64,000 bases of DNA from positions 1-64,000 of the forward strand of contig NZ_JAEQND010000003.1 of the NCBI RefSeq assembly GCF_016722765.1, read 5' to 3'. The notes under the pieces were generated by a model. It had not been told where the DNA came from. It worked only from the letters and a program-made list of their open reading frames with translations, and ran no database searches. Made by a program: the position numbers and the translations under genes. This stretch comes from Ramlibacter alkalitolerans. GTDB taxonomy: Bacteria > Pseudomonadota > Gammaproteobacteria > Burkholderiales > Burkholderiaceae_C. This document shows positions 15,943 to 23,304 of the stretch, in pieces. How positions within the stretch are numbered: the stretch's first letter is position 1; each line of letters starts with the position of its first letter.

Positions 15943-15968
15943 GTTCGAGTCAAATCGCGCCTACCAAT
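15943..15968. repeat. Candidate attR, duplicated tRNA-Val 3' end
   Basis: The sequence repeats 25 of 26 bases of 9657-9682, including the T-loop core TTCGAGTC and the acceptor end GCGCCTACCA. No tRNA body precedes it. It marks the probable right boundary of the island. Confidence 0.7.
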
Positions 15969-16196
15969 TTCTCCCTCGCCGATCAACGACTTGGCGTCGC
16001 TCTGATCCGGCGCGGGACAATCCAGGGACAAACGCCCATCACGGATGCTGCGAGCAGGCGCTTCGCCGCGCCACCGTCGTTCGCCGGCAGCCAACGGGCG
16101 TCCTTCTCCAGCAGCATCTACACGCCGTGCCCCGCCTGCGCGGCAATCCAGGCGCGTGCCGCTGGCTTCCCTGCGGCGGGGCCGCGGCGGCGCTGC

Positions 16197-17213
16197 TCAG
16201 AAGGTGTGGCGCAGGCCCAGCTCGTAGCCGTTGGAGGAGCCGCCAAGGCTCGTACCGGACGCCGCCAGGCCTTGCACCCCGATCGCGCGCTGCGCCCCGG
16301 CCTGGTTGCTCAGGTGGGCGACGGTGGCATAGAGCTGCGTGCGCTTCGACAGGTTGTAGCCGTAGCCGATGGCGAACTTCTTCCAGTCGGCGTCGCTGCC
16401 GGCGGTGTCGTAGCGGCTCGCCTGCGCGCGCAGCTCGCCCAGCCCCAGCGGCGCCGTCACGCCCAGTTCCACCGCCGTGATCTGCGCCGTGCCGCGCTTC
16501 TCGCGTGCCCACAGCAGCGAAGGCCGCAACACGCCGAAGTCGTACGACGCGCCGAAGTTGTGGATGCGGATGTCGGCGCCGTCGGTGGCGCCCTGCAGCT
16601 TGCCCGTCGCGAGCGCGACGTGCACGGGCCCCGCGCGATACCCGGCCCGCAGGCCCACGTAGTTGCCTTCCTGGCTGTTGGTCGCATTGGAGGGCTGCTC
16701 GCCGAACGCGTATTGCAGTTGGGCGTAGAAGCCGCCGAGGCCGGGCGGCAGGAAGTAGCTCACCGCGTTGGAGATCTGGATCGGCGCGCCCAGCATGATG
16801 AACGCGTTGTTCCCCCCGACGCCGTTGGTGAGGAAGGGATCGAAGATCAGCGTGTTGAGGAAGGTCGCGGCGTCGTCGCGACCCAGGCGCACTTCGCCGA
16901 AGCGGCCGGCCAGGCTGACCGTGGAGCGGCGGTTGAAGGACAGCGCGCCGCCGGTCTTGCCCTGCCCGGTGTCCACGTCCAGCCCGGCTTCGAGCCAGAA
17001 GCTGGCCGCCAGCCCGCCACCGAGGTCTTCGACCCCGCGGAAACCCAGCCGGCTGATGTTGGCCCCGCCGGTGGACAGGCCGGTGCGCGAGGTGCCGTTG
17101 CCGGTGACGCGGGCGACGCCGACGTCGACCACGCCGAACAGCGTGACGGAGGACTGGGCGGCAGCGCCCACGGCGAGGGTGGCCGCCGTGACGGCGGTCA
17201 GGAGTTTCTTCAT
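16197..17213 (-). CDS. Gram-negative (Burkholderiales-type) trimeric porin
   Basis: This 338-aa outer-membrane porin has a signal peptide (MKKLLTAVTAATLAVGAAA) and then the family opening SSVTLFGVVDVGVARVTGNG. Alternating beta strands follow, with RLGFRGVEDLGGGLAASFWLE and FNRRSTVSLAGRFGEVRLGR as typical porin_4 blocks. The last residues NGYELGLRHTF end in Phe, the outer-membrane assembly signal. It is the last gene of the minus-strand Rieske locus and may admit the aromatic substrate, although porins of this family are often unspecific. A 145-bp repeat-rich gap separates it from the reductase gene. Confidence 0.93.
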   Translation of the reverse strand: MKKLLTAVTAATLAVGAAAQSSVTLFGVVDVGVARVTGNGTSRTGLSTGGANISRLGFRGVEDLGGGLAASFWLEAGLDVDTGQGKTGGALSFNRRSTVSLAGRFGEVRLGRDDAATFLNTLIFDPFLTNGVGGNNAFIMLGAPIQISNAVSYFLPPGLGGFYAQLQYAFGEQPSNATNSQEGNYVGLRAGYRAGPVHVALATGKLQGATDGADIRIHNFGASYDFGVLRPSLLWAREKRGTAQITAVELGVTAPLGLGELRAQASRYDTAGSDADWKKFAIGYGYNLSKRTQLYATVAHLSNQAGAQRAIGVQGLAASGTSLGGSSNGYELGLRHTF

Positions 17214-17221
17214 GGTTCTCT

Positions 17222-17345
17222 TGGGTTCGGCTCCCTCCCTCGGAGGGGGAGGCAGTTCAGTGAGCCCTCCCGCAGGGGGAGGAGGTTGAAGGCACCGTCA
17301 CCCCCGCCCTCTCGCGCAAGCGGGAGAGGGAGAGGAGCGGGAGGC
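17222..17345. repeat. G/C-rich hairpins between porin and reductase genes
   Basis: Several palindromic blocks lie close together. One is CTCCCTCGGAGGGGGAG at the left; another is CCCTCTC facing GAGAGGG at 17307-17330 around a GCGCAAGC-like loop. They may act as a partial transcription end or an mRNA processing site between the two genes. Confidence 0.55.
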
Positions 17346-17358
17346 GAAAGATCGGGCG

Positions 17359-18315
17359 CTACAGGTCCAGCGTCACCGAGGCGCTCCTGCACCCCGACAC
17401 GCAGACCATCATCACCTTGTTGGCGGCGCGCTCCTTCGCGCTCAGCACGGAGTCGCGATGGTCCGGCTCGCCGCACAGCACGCGCGTCTCGCACGAGCCG
17501 CAGATGCCTTCCTTGCAGCTGTGGTCCACGTCCACGCCGGCCTCGAGCAGCGTGTCCAGGATCGACTTCTCCGGCGTGATGGTGAAGGTCTTGCGGCTGC
17601 GCGCCAGTTCCACGGTGAACGTGGCGCGGGCGTCGTCGGCCGCCTTGTGTTCGACCGCCGCGAAGCGCTCGATGTGCGCGTTCTCGTGGCCCAGTTCCGC
17701 GCTGAATTTCTCGAACGCATCCAGCATGGGCGTGGGACCGCAGGCGTACAGGTGCCGGTCCGGCCCTGCAGGCCGCGCGGCGAGCAGCGCCTTCAGGTCG
17801 GGCGGACCGCCCTGTTCGTCGTCGAAGTGCAGGTGCAGGGGCACCTCCAGTCGCTTCAGCTCGTCGAGGAAGGCGGCGCTGCGGCGCGAGCGCGCGAAGT
17901 ACAGCAGCTCGAACGGGCGACGCAGGTCGTGCAGGCGGCGCGCCATGCACAGCAGCGGCGTGATGCCGATGCCGCCGGCGACCAGCACCGTGTGTTCGGC
18001 AGACTCCTGCAGCGGGAAGTTGTTGCGCGGCGCGGAGATCACCAGCTGCGTGCCGATGCGCAGCTGCTCGTGCACGCAGCGCGAGCCGCCGCGGCTGGCG
18101 CGGTCCTTCAGCACGCCCACCACGTAGCGATGGCGCTCGGCGGCGTTGTTGCACAGCGAGTAGCTGCGCTCCAGGCCGTTGGGCAGGTGCAGCTCGATGT
18201 GCGAGCCCGGCGTGAAGGCCGGGAGCTCCCCGCCGCCCACGGGCCGCAGGTCGACGGTGATGGTGTCCTCGGCTTCGAAGCGCAGCGTGTGGACGAAGGC
18301 GTTGAGGGTCTGCAT
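17359..18315 (-). CDS. Phthalate-dioxygenase-reductase-type oxidoreductase (PDR/VanB family)
   Basis: This 318-aa electron-transfer protein has the order FMN domain, NAD domain and plant-type 2Fe-2S ferredoxin domain. The flavin/NAD parts include RSYSLCNN (flavin loop) and VLVAGGIGITPLLCMARRL (NAD site). The ferredoxin end has the cysteine set DHSCKEGICGSCETRVLCG plus a later Cys in VMMVCVSGC. Such reductases pass electrons from NADH to a Rieske oxygenase. The oxygenase alpha-subunit gene lies 25 bases upstream in the same direction, so the two should form a two-component oxygenase like VanAB. The aromatic substrate is not predictable from sequence. Confidence 0.93.
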   Translation of the reverse strand: MQTLNAFVHTLRFEAEDTITVDLRPVGGGELPAFTPGSHIELHLPNGLERSYSLCNNAAERHRYVVGVLKDRASRGGSRCVHEQLRIGTQLVISAPRNNFPLQESAEHTVLVAGGIGITPLLCMARRLHDLRRPFELLYFARSRRSAAFLDELKRLEVPLHLHFDDEQGGPPDLKALLAARPAGPDRHLYACGPTPMLDAFEKFSAELGHENAHIERFAAVEHKAADDARATFTVELARSRKTFTITPEKSILDTLLEAGVDVDHSCKEGICGSCETRVLCGEPDHRDSVLSAKERAANKVMMVCVSGCRSASVTLDL

Positions 18316-18340
18316 GGTCTGGCTCCGGCCGCGCGCGGCC

Positions 18341-19366
18341 TCAGTTCGCTTCCACCTGTTCGCTGGCGACCTGCTTGAGCAGGCGGCGCAGCCGCACCAG
18401 GCCGATGTCGTGCTGGTACAGGTGCTCGCGCTGGTTGGCCTCGGGCTCCATCTGTTCCAGCATCACGCGGTCCTGCTCCAGCACTGCCCAGTGCCGCGCC
18501 TCGAGCCGGTTGCGGTACAGGAAGCGCCAGGTGTCGCGCTGCCACCCGTCCACCTGGCGGCAGCGCCAGAAGAACACGGCGCAGCGCTGCGGGCCGATCG
18601 GCGTGACGCAGGCCACGATGGCGAAGTTGCCGCCCGGGCCGCCGGTCTTCGGGTACGGGATCTCCAGCCGCATCCAGGCGAGGCCGGTGATGCCCCACTC
18701 GGTCCAGTCGAAGTTCACGCCGCGCTGGCCGGTCTTCTCGAACACGAAGCCCTGCTCGGTGTCGCGCACGCGGAAGGCGGCCGTGTTCTCGCCTTCGGCC
18801 ATCGAGTGCGACTGCTTGTGCAGGAAGGTCCCGTGCATCGGGTCCATCACGTTGTCGAGGGCGTAGCGCCACTCGCACTCCCACTCGGCGTAGCAGAGGA
18901 AGTTCGAGTACTCGGGCGACGCCAGTTCGGCGGGGAGCGTGAAGGGCGGCGGCTCGTCCACGTGCGTGTCGCTGTTGTAGACGAACACGGTCCCATGGGC
19001 CTCGCGCACGTGGAAGTCCAGCGCGGCGCGCGAGCCTTCGAGCTTGCAGCCGGGGCTGCCCGGCACCTTGGTGACGGTGCCGTCGCAGCGCACCTGCACG
19101 CCGTGGTACGGACACGCGAGGCGGTCGCCCAGCACCACGCCCTGCGACAGCGGCGCGCCCCGGTGCGGGCAGTGGTCCTCCAGCGCGTGCAACTGCCCGG
19201 CGTCGTCGCGCCAGATCGCGAGCTTGCGGCCGAACCGGCGCAGCGAGACGGGCTGGTCGGCGAGGAAGTGCGAGGGGCACACCGCGTACCAGAGGTTCTT
19301 CGGCCCCACCTGCAGGCGCGCCTCGACGGGATCGGCGGCGACGGGAGTGATGGCGATCGGCTTCAT
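18341..19366 (-). CDS. Rieske aromatic oxygenase, alpha subunit
   Basis: The 341-aa protein (ATG at 19366, MKPIAITPVAADP) has an N-terminal Rieske 2Fe-2S domain with DHCPHRGAPLS and ACPYHGVQV (Cys-x-His ... Cys-x2-His). The catalytic domain has the mononuclear iron motif NVMDPMHGTFLH (Asp-x2-His-x4-His). Length and layout match single-component-alpha monooxygenases or demethylases of the VanA/Pobs group. Electrons should come from the adjacent PDR-type reductase. Its start overlaps the stop of the small HTH gene by four bases (ATGA), so translation is coupled. Likely reactions are O-demethylation or ring hydroxylation, and the substrate is open. Confidence 0.92.
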   Translation of the reverse strand: MKPIAITPVAADPVEARLQVGPKNLWYAVCPSHFLADQPVSLRRFGRKLAIWRDDAGQLHALEDHCPHRGAPLSQGVVLGDRLACPYHGVQVRCDGTVTKVPGSPGCKLEGSRAALDFHVREAHGTVFVYNSDTHVDEPPPFTLPAELASPEYSNFLCYAEWECEWRYALDNVMDPMHGTFLHKQSHSMAEGENTAAFRVRDTEQGFVFEKTGQRGVNFDWTEWGITGLAWMRLEIPYPKTGGPGGNFAIVACVTPIGPQRCAVFFWRCRQVDGWQRDTWRFLYRNRLEARHWAVLEQDRVMLEQMEPEANQREHLYQHDIGLVRLRRLLKQVASEQVEAN

Positions 19367-19599
19367 GCGGCGTCTCCTTCGTTGCCCAGGCGCGCCATCA
19401 GGGCGCGGAAGCTCTCTTCGGTCCACTGCTCGCCGTTGCTAGCGCCGGGACCGCCGCGGTTGAGGCTGGCCACGAGTTCGGGCAGGGTCCACGCACCTTC
19501 GGCGAACGCGCGCTCGATGGCGTCGCCCAGCAGGTCCTCGAACACGGTCGGCGCGCGGCGCCGCGCCTGGTGCGGTTGCAGGTAGCGGTCGGTGTCCAT
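19363..19599 (-). CDS. Small recombinase-like HTH protein tied to Rieske oxygenase
   Basis: This protein of 78 aa (MDTDRYLQPHQARRRAPTVF at the start) is charged and helical. It resembles the short recombinase-like helix-turn-helix proteins that accompany Rieske oxygenase genes in Comamonadaceae. The pattern LPELVASLNRGG followed by WTEESFRALMARLG looks like the helix-turn-helix end of serine recombinases, without any catalytic domain. Its stop overlaps the oxygenase start by four bases, so it is part of the operon. A role in regulation is possible but unproven. Confidence 0.7.
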   Translation of the reverse strand: MDTDRYLQPHQARRRAPTVFEDLLGDAIERAFAEGAWTLPELVASLNRGGPGASNGEQWTEESFRALMARLGNEGDAA

Positions 19600-19620
19600 C
19601 AGGTGTCTCCTCGGATACGT

Positions 19621-20043
19621 TCAGTTGGCCTGGATGCCGAAGTCCTTGATCAGCTTGGCGAAGCGGATGTAGTCGCCGCCATTGACCTGCGCTACGCGGG
19701 CGCCGTCGCCGCCGGCCGGAATGGCGCCGTACACCTTCATGCGTGCGGCCACGTCGGGCATCTTCAGGATCTCGTTCATGTGCCTGTTGAGCGTGGCCAC
19801 GATGTCCGGCGGCAGGTTCTTCGGGCCCATCAGCGCCTGCCAGGCGCCGACCTCCGCGTCGCGCACGCCCAGTTCCGCGAGCGTGGGCACATCGGGCGCG
19901 AGCGGCGAGCGCTCGTGGTCGGCGACGGCGAGGGCGCGCATCTTGCCCGAGGCCACGTAAGGCGCCACGGGGCCCCAGGTCACGTAGGTCAGGGGGACGT
20001 GGCCGCCCAGCACGTCGTTGACGGCCGGTGCGACGCCCTTGTA
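19621..20043 (-). pseudogene. Bug-family solute receptor, C-terminal fragment
   Basis: About 140 residues match the C-terminal half of Bug (TctC-type) periplasmic receptors: YKGVAPAVNDVLGGHVPLTY, GKMRALAVADHERSPLAPDV, then GAWQALMGPKNLPPDIVATL. Intact Bug proteins are about 320-330 aa with a signal peptide. Here the homology begins abruptly near 20043, and upstream there is unrelated sequence with no signal peptide. It sits 21 bases upstream of the small HTH gene in the Rieske operon, so the locus once had its own receptor. An open frame continues to 20121 but its first 26 residues look foreign. Confidence 0.8.
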
Positions 20044-20286
20044 GGACCGACGAAAGGCAGTGGACGCCTTGGGAGGGGGAATGGGGCGGTCAGCGTTCGG
20101 GCGCCGCGCGCCCGCGCTCACCCCTTGCTTGAAGGCTGGTCAGCGGTGTTCGTGTACGGGACCAGTTGCTCGCCATCCATGGCCTGGATGACGGGCTCCA
20201 TGCTGCGAAGAGGTCACAGCTCGGGGCGCAAGACACCGGCTGAGGGTTCCGGAGGCCTGGCCGGACTGATCCGCCAGCCTTAGGGA

Positions 20287-20361
20287 AGGCGAAGTCGTCC
20301 AGCCCTTGAACGCCCGCTGGAAGGCGTGCGAATCCGCGAATGCGGATTCGTCCGCGATGTC
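20287..20361 (-). pseudogene. Possible AraC-family regulator remnant
   Basis: A 25-residue stretch reads DIADESAFADSHAFQRAFKG and continues WTTSP. It looks like the second helix-turn-helix of AraC regulators (consensus A-x-x-x-GF-x-D-x-S-x-F-x-R-A-F-K-x-W-x-G-x-SP). No further domain is visible on either side. It lies between the broken Bug gene and the end of the isocitrate-lyase-like gene. The match is short and could be chance. Confidence 0.35.
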
Positions 20362-21250
20362 ACTGGGCCCAGCGCCGCTCGAACGCCCACACGTCTTCGA
20401 AGCCGACGAGCAAATGCAGTTGCTGCATGTCATACCGGGGCACCGGCGACCCCGCCGTCGTCCCCTCCGCGGCCAGTGAGGCGAGTGCGGCGGCCATGGC
20501 GGCGCAGGCGGACTGCATCAGCACGGCCGGCCAGATCGCGAGCGCGAAGCCCAGTTCCTCGAGCCGGCGCGCCGACAGCTCCGGCGAGCGGCCCGTGGGC
20601 ACCATGTTCGCGATCAGCCAGGCACCTTCGCCGGCGAGCTCGCCGCCGATGCGCCTGAATTCCTCTTCGCTTTCCGGCGATTCGACGAACACGATGTCGG
20701 CGCCCGCCTTGGCGAAGGCCTTGCCGCGCGCGATGGCCTCGTCGAGCCCGAGTGCCGTCCGCGCGTCGGTGCGGGCGATGATCAGGAAGTCCCTGCTGCG
20801 GCGGGCCTCGACGGCCACCTCGATGCGGCGCACGGCGTCCGCCAGCGGCACGACCCGCCGGTTCGGCGTGTGGCCGCATTTCTTCGGCGATTCCTGGTCC
20901 TCCAGCTGGATCGCCTGCACGCCCGCTTCCTCGTAACCGCGCACGGTGTGGCGGATGTTGATCAGCCCGCCGAAGCCGGTGTCGGCGTCGGCGATCAGCG
21001 GCTTGCCCACGCCATGCGCGATCGTGCGCGCGCGCTGCTGCATGTCCGTGTAGCCGGCGAGCCCCGCGTCCGGCAGGCCCAGGTGCGACGCGGAAACGCC
21101 ATAGCCCGTCATGTAGAGGGCCGCAAAGTCCATGCGGTCCGCGATCCTCGCGCCCAGCATTTCGTAGACGCCGGGGGCGACGACGAATTCCCGACGCTGC
21201 AGGCGCGCGCGAAGGGCGCCCGCGGGAGCGGGGCAGGGCAGGGCGTTCAT
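20360..21250 (-). CDS. Isocitrate lyase/PEP mutase family lyase
   Basis: This 296-aa protein belongs to the ICL/PEPM superfamily of C-C bond lyases. The metal-binding DADTGFG, the LEDQ motif and the loop KKCGH (at QLEDQESPKKCGHTPN) are present, and KKCGH is the catalytic-Cys signature shared by isocitrate and 2-methylisocitrate lyases. The start ATG at 21250 (MNALPCPAPAGALRARL) overlaps the stop of the next upstream gene by four bases. Its two upstream partners are CoA-ester lyases, so the operon is devoted to cleaving branched hydroxy-acids. A 2-methylisocitrate or dimethylmalate lyase role fits the length; the exact substrate is open. Confidence 0.88.
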   Translation of the reverse strand: MNALPCPAPAGALRARLQRREFVVAPGVYEMLGARIADRMDFAALYMTGYGVSASHLGLPDAGLAGYTDMQQRARTIAHGVGKPLIADADTGFGGLINIRHTVRGYEEAGVQAIQLEDQESPKKCGHTPNRRVVPLADAVRRIEVAVEARRSRDFLIIARTDARTALGLDEAIARGKAFAKAGADIVFVESPESEEEFRRIGGELAGEGAWLIANMVPTGRSPELSARRLEELGFALAIWPAVLMQSACAAMAAALASLAAEGTTAGSPVPRYDMQQLHLLVGFEDVWAFERRWAQ

Positions 21251-22218
21251 GTCGCTTCCTTCGGGTGATCGATCAGTGCCTGTCGTTCGGCGATGTTGGC
21301 GGCCAGCTTCCCGTGCGCCATGTCGACCAGCACGCCACCGGCGCCGACGGCCCCCTGACCGTCGCGGGTGGTCTGCGCCAGCAGCTCGCGCGTGCGGGCA
21401 GCCCAATCGAGCTCCTCGCGCGAGGGCGAGAACACCTCGTTGGCCAGTTCGATCTGCGTGGGGTGGATGGCCCACTTGCCCTCGAAGCCGAGTGCCCTCG
21501 CACGTTCGGCGCAGGCGCGGTAGCCCTCGGCGTCGGCGTAGTCGGTGTAGGGCCCGTCGACCGGGCGCAGCCCCCAGGCGCGGCAGGCGTTGGCGATGCG
21601 CGCCATGGCGAAGTGCCACTGGTCGTTCCAGTGCCGACCGCGCTGTCCGCCGGCGCCGGCATCGGTGAGCACGGCGTACTGCGCATTCGGCCGGCCGAAC
21701 ACGCGGTCGTGCGTGCGCATGTCGATGCTGTAGTCGCCCACGCCGAAGATCATCGCCTCCAGCCGGTCCGAAGCCTGCGCGATCTCCTCGACGTTGGCGA
21801 CGCCGCGCGCGGTCTCGATCAGCACCTCGATGCCGATGCGCCTGGCGCGGCCGGTCTCGCGCTCCACCAGCGTCAGCAGCTGGTCGACGAATCGCACGTC
21901 GGCGGCGCAGGAGGTCTTGGGCAGCAGGATCAGGTCCAGCCGCGGCGCCTGCCGCGCGAGGTCCACGATGTCGCGCAGGGCCCAGGGGGTGTCCAGCCCG
22001 TTCACGCGCACGGCGACGGTCTTGCTGCCCCACTCGATCTCGCGCAGCGCCTGCAGCGCCTGCGCGCGCGCTTCCTCCTTCTGGGCCGAAGCCACCGCGT
22101 CCTCCAGGTCCAGGAAGAGCGCATCGGCGGCGCTTTCGGCGGCCTTCGCGAGGAAGCGCGGACGCGTGGCGGGAACGGCCAGCTCGCTGCGTTGCAGGCG
22201 GTCTTGACGATGGTTCAT
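21247..22218 (-). CDS. HpcH/HpaI-type CoA-ester lyase (malyl-CoA lyase-like)
   Basis: The 323-aa protein belongs to the CitE/malyl-CoA lyase group, which cleaves a 3-hydroxyacyl-CoA diacid into acetyl- or propionyl-CoA and an oxoacid. Characteristic blocks are ALFLDLEDAVASAQKEEAR, VRVNGLDTPWALRD, LILLPKTS, GIEVLIETARGVANVEEI with the metal Glu, and MIFGVGDYSIDM with the metal Asp. Its C-terminal part (KWAIHPTQIELANEVFSPS) is typical. Compared with the two other CitE-like proteins of this locus it is longer and nearer to L-malyl-CoA/beta-methylmalyl-CoA lyase. Four-base overlaps on both sides show a tight operon. Confidence 0.88.
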   Translation of the reverse strand: MNHRQDRLQRSELAVPATRPRFLAKAAESAADALFLDLEDAVASAQKEEARAQALQALREIEWGSKTVAVRVNGLDTPWALRDIVDLARQAPRLDLILLPKTSCAADVRFVDQLLTLVERETGRARRIGIEVLIETARGVANVEEIAQASDRLEAMIFGVGDYSIDMRTHDRVFGRPNAQYAVLTDAGAGGQRGRHWNDQWHFAMARIANACRAWGLRPVDGPYTDYADAEGYRACAERARALGFEGKWAIHPTQIELANEVFSPSREELDWAARTRELLAQTTRDGQGAVGAGGVLVDMAHGKLAANIAERQALIDHPKEAT

Positions 22219-23150
22219 GTTGATGCGGTGGAAGATGATTGGGCGGATTTCTGCTCGCGCTGGCGCACCAGTGCGGCCCGGCGCAGCAGGCGTTCGGCGG
22301 GGCCGACGAGGTCGATGGCGACGAACACGCCGTCAGCGACGGCCGTGCCGTGTCCCTGCGCGAGGGCGGCGCGGTAACCGGCCACCAGCCGTTCGGCGCG
22401 CTGCACTTCCGCGGGCGTGGGCGAGAACGTTGCGTTGGCCACGGCGACCTGCGCAGGGTGGAACACGACCTTGCCGGCGAAGCCCAGCTCGCGCGCCAGC
22501 AGCGCGTCGGCGCGGGTGGCCTCGGCGTTGCGCACGTCCAGGAACCAGGCTGCATCGATGGCCTGGATCCCGACGGCACCGGCGGCGGCGGAGATGGCGG
22601 AACGCGCGAACAGCAGCGCATTGGCGGTGATGGCCGCACCGGTGGCGGCCGTGTAGTCGCCGGAGCCGAAGAACAGGGCGGTGGTGCGCGTGCAGGCCTC
22701 GGCGATCGGCAGCGCCTGCAGGATTCCGCGCGGCGTCTCCAGCATGGCCACCAGCTCGCGCGGGCGCTGCACGCCCTGCTCGCGTTCCAGCGTCTGCAGC
22801 AGCGCGTCGAGCGCGTGCAGTTCCGCCGCCGTTTCGACCTTGGGCACCATGATCGAGTCCAGCAGCGCGAGCGGCAGCGCGGCGAGGTCGGCGGCGCCGA
22901 AGCCGGAGCCCAGGGTGTTGATGCGCACGCACAGCTCGCGACCGCATCCCTGCAGTTCGCGCAGTGCGCGGCCCACCAGCTCGCGCGCCTGCGCCTTCGC
23001 GGCGGGCGGCACGCTGTCCTCCAGGTCGAGGACGAGCGCATCGGCGCCGTACGCCGCCGCCTTGCGCATGCGGTCCGGCCGGTTGCCCGGCGTCATGAGC
23101 ATCGAGCGCCGCAGGCGCGGCGCGGCTTCGGGAGAAGGAGGCGTGTTCAT
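22215..23150 (-). CDS. CoA-ester lyase (CitE family), first gene of minus operon
   Basis: This 311-aa protein starts at the ATG 23150 (MNTPPSPEAAPRLRRSML). It has MTPGNRPDRMRKAAAYGADA, LVLDLEDSVPPAAK, the Arg of VRINTLG, VAMLETPRGILQALPIAEAC with the metal Glu, and ALFFGSGDYTAATGA with the metal Asp. These are the family ligands for Mg2+ and the CoA-ester carboxylates. Together with its two downstream neighbours it forms a three-lyase operon. The promoter lies in the 154-bp gap shared with the divergent amidase gene, which holds the GTAC-rich operator. The likely reaction is cleavage of a citramalyl-CoA-like thioester. Confidence 0.87.
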   Translation of the reverse strand: MNTPPSPEAAPRLRRSMLMTPGNRPDRMRKAAAYGADALVLDLEDSVPPAAKAQARELVGRALRELQGCGRELCVRINTLGSGFGAADLAALPLALLDSIMVPKVETAAELHALDALLQTLEREQGVQRPRELVAMLETPRGILQALPIAEACTRTTALFFGSGDYTAATGAAITANALLFARSAISAAAGAVGIQAIDAAWFLDVRNAEATRADALLARELGFAGKVVFHPAQVAVANATFSPTPAEVQRAERLVAGYRAALAQGHGTAVADGVFVAIDLVGPAERLLRRAALVRQREQKSAQSSSTAST

Positions 23151-23243
23151 GGAACCTTCGTATGTGCGCGGGCAGGTGGGGGCCGGGGCCACGCGCAGCT
23201 GCTCGCGGGTAATCCCGCAGTCGCCCGGGCGACTCTGGGCCTT

Positions 23244-23266
23244 ATTGTACGTACATACGCACATTT
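23244..23266. promoter_or_regulatory. Candidate GntR operator, divergent lyase/amidase promoter
   Basis: The 23-base sequence begins ATTGTACGTACAT and differs at only two positions from 34521-34543, next to the gntR gene. TGTACGTACA is a perfect 10-bp palindrome and a third GCAC half follows. It lies 39 bases before the amidase start and about 94 bases before the lyase start. Confidence 0.75.
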
Positions 23267-23304
23267 GAGCGAACACAGGCAAACCCGCGAAAGGAAGCCC
23301 CCGC

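Larger units (their letters stand above)
9683..15968. mobile_element. Candidate degraded genomic island at tRNA-Val
   Basis: The segment between the two tRNA 3'-end repeats is about 6.3 kb. It holds a recQ-like helicase gene, a truncated DUF4143 gene, a frameshifted HEPN-like gene and two orphan genes. The part from about 12.6 to 15.9 kb is visibly less GC-biased than the flanks and has sparse coding. No integrase gene remains, so the element is not mobile by itself now. The alternative is that only the right-hand half was inserted and the helicase gene is older. Confidence 0.55.

Noticed and set aside
9683-15968. Integrase, transposase or insertion sequence in the tRNA-Val island
   Set aside because: No frame shows tyrosine- or serine-recombinase or DDE transposase motifs, so the island call rests on the direct repeat and on composition only.
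20140-20433. A complete 97-aa minus-strand gene
   Set aside because: Only 25 residues resemble an AraC helix-turn-helix. The N-terminal part is antisense to nothing but overlaps the end of the lyase gene, so I keep only a possible remnant.
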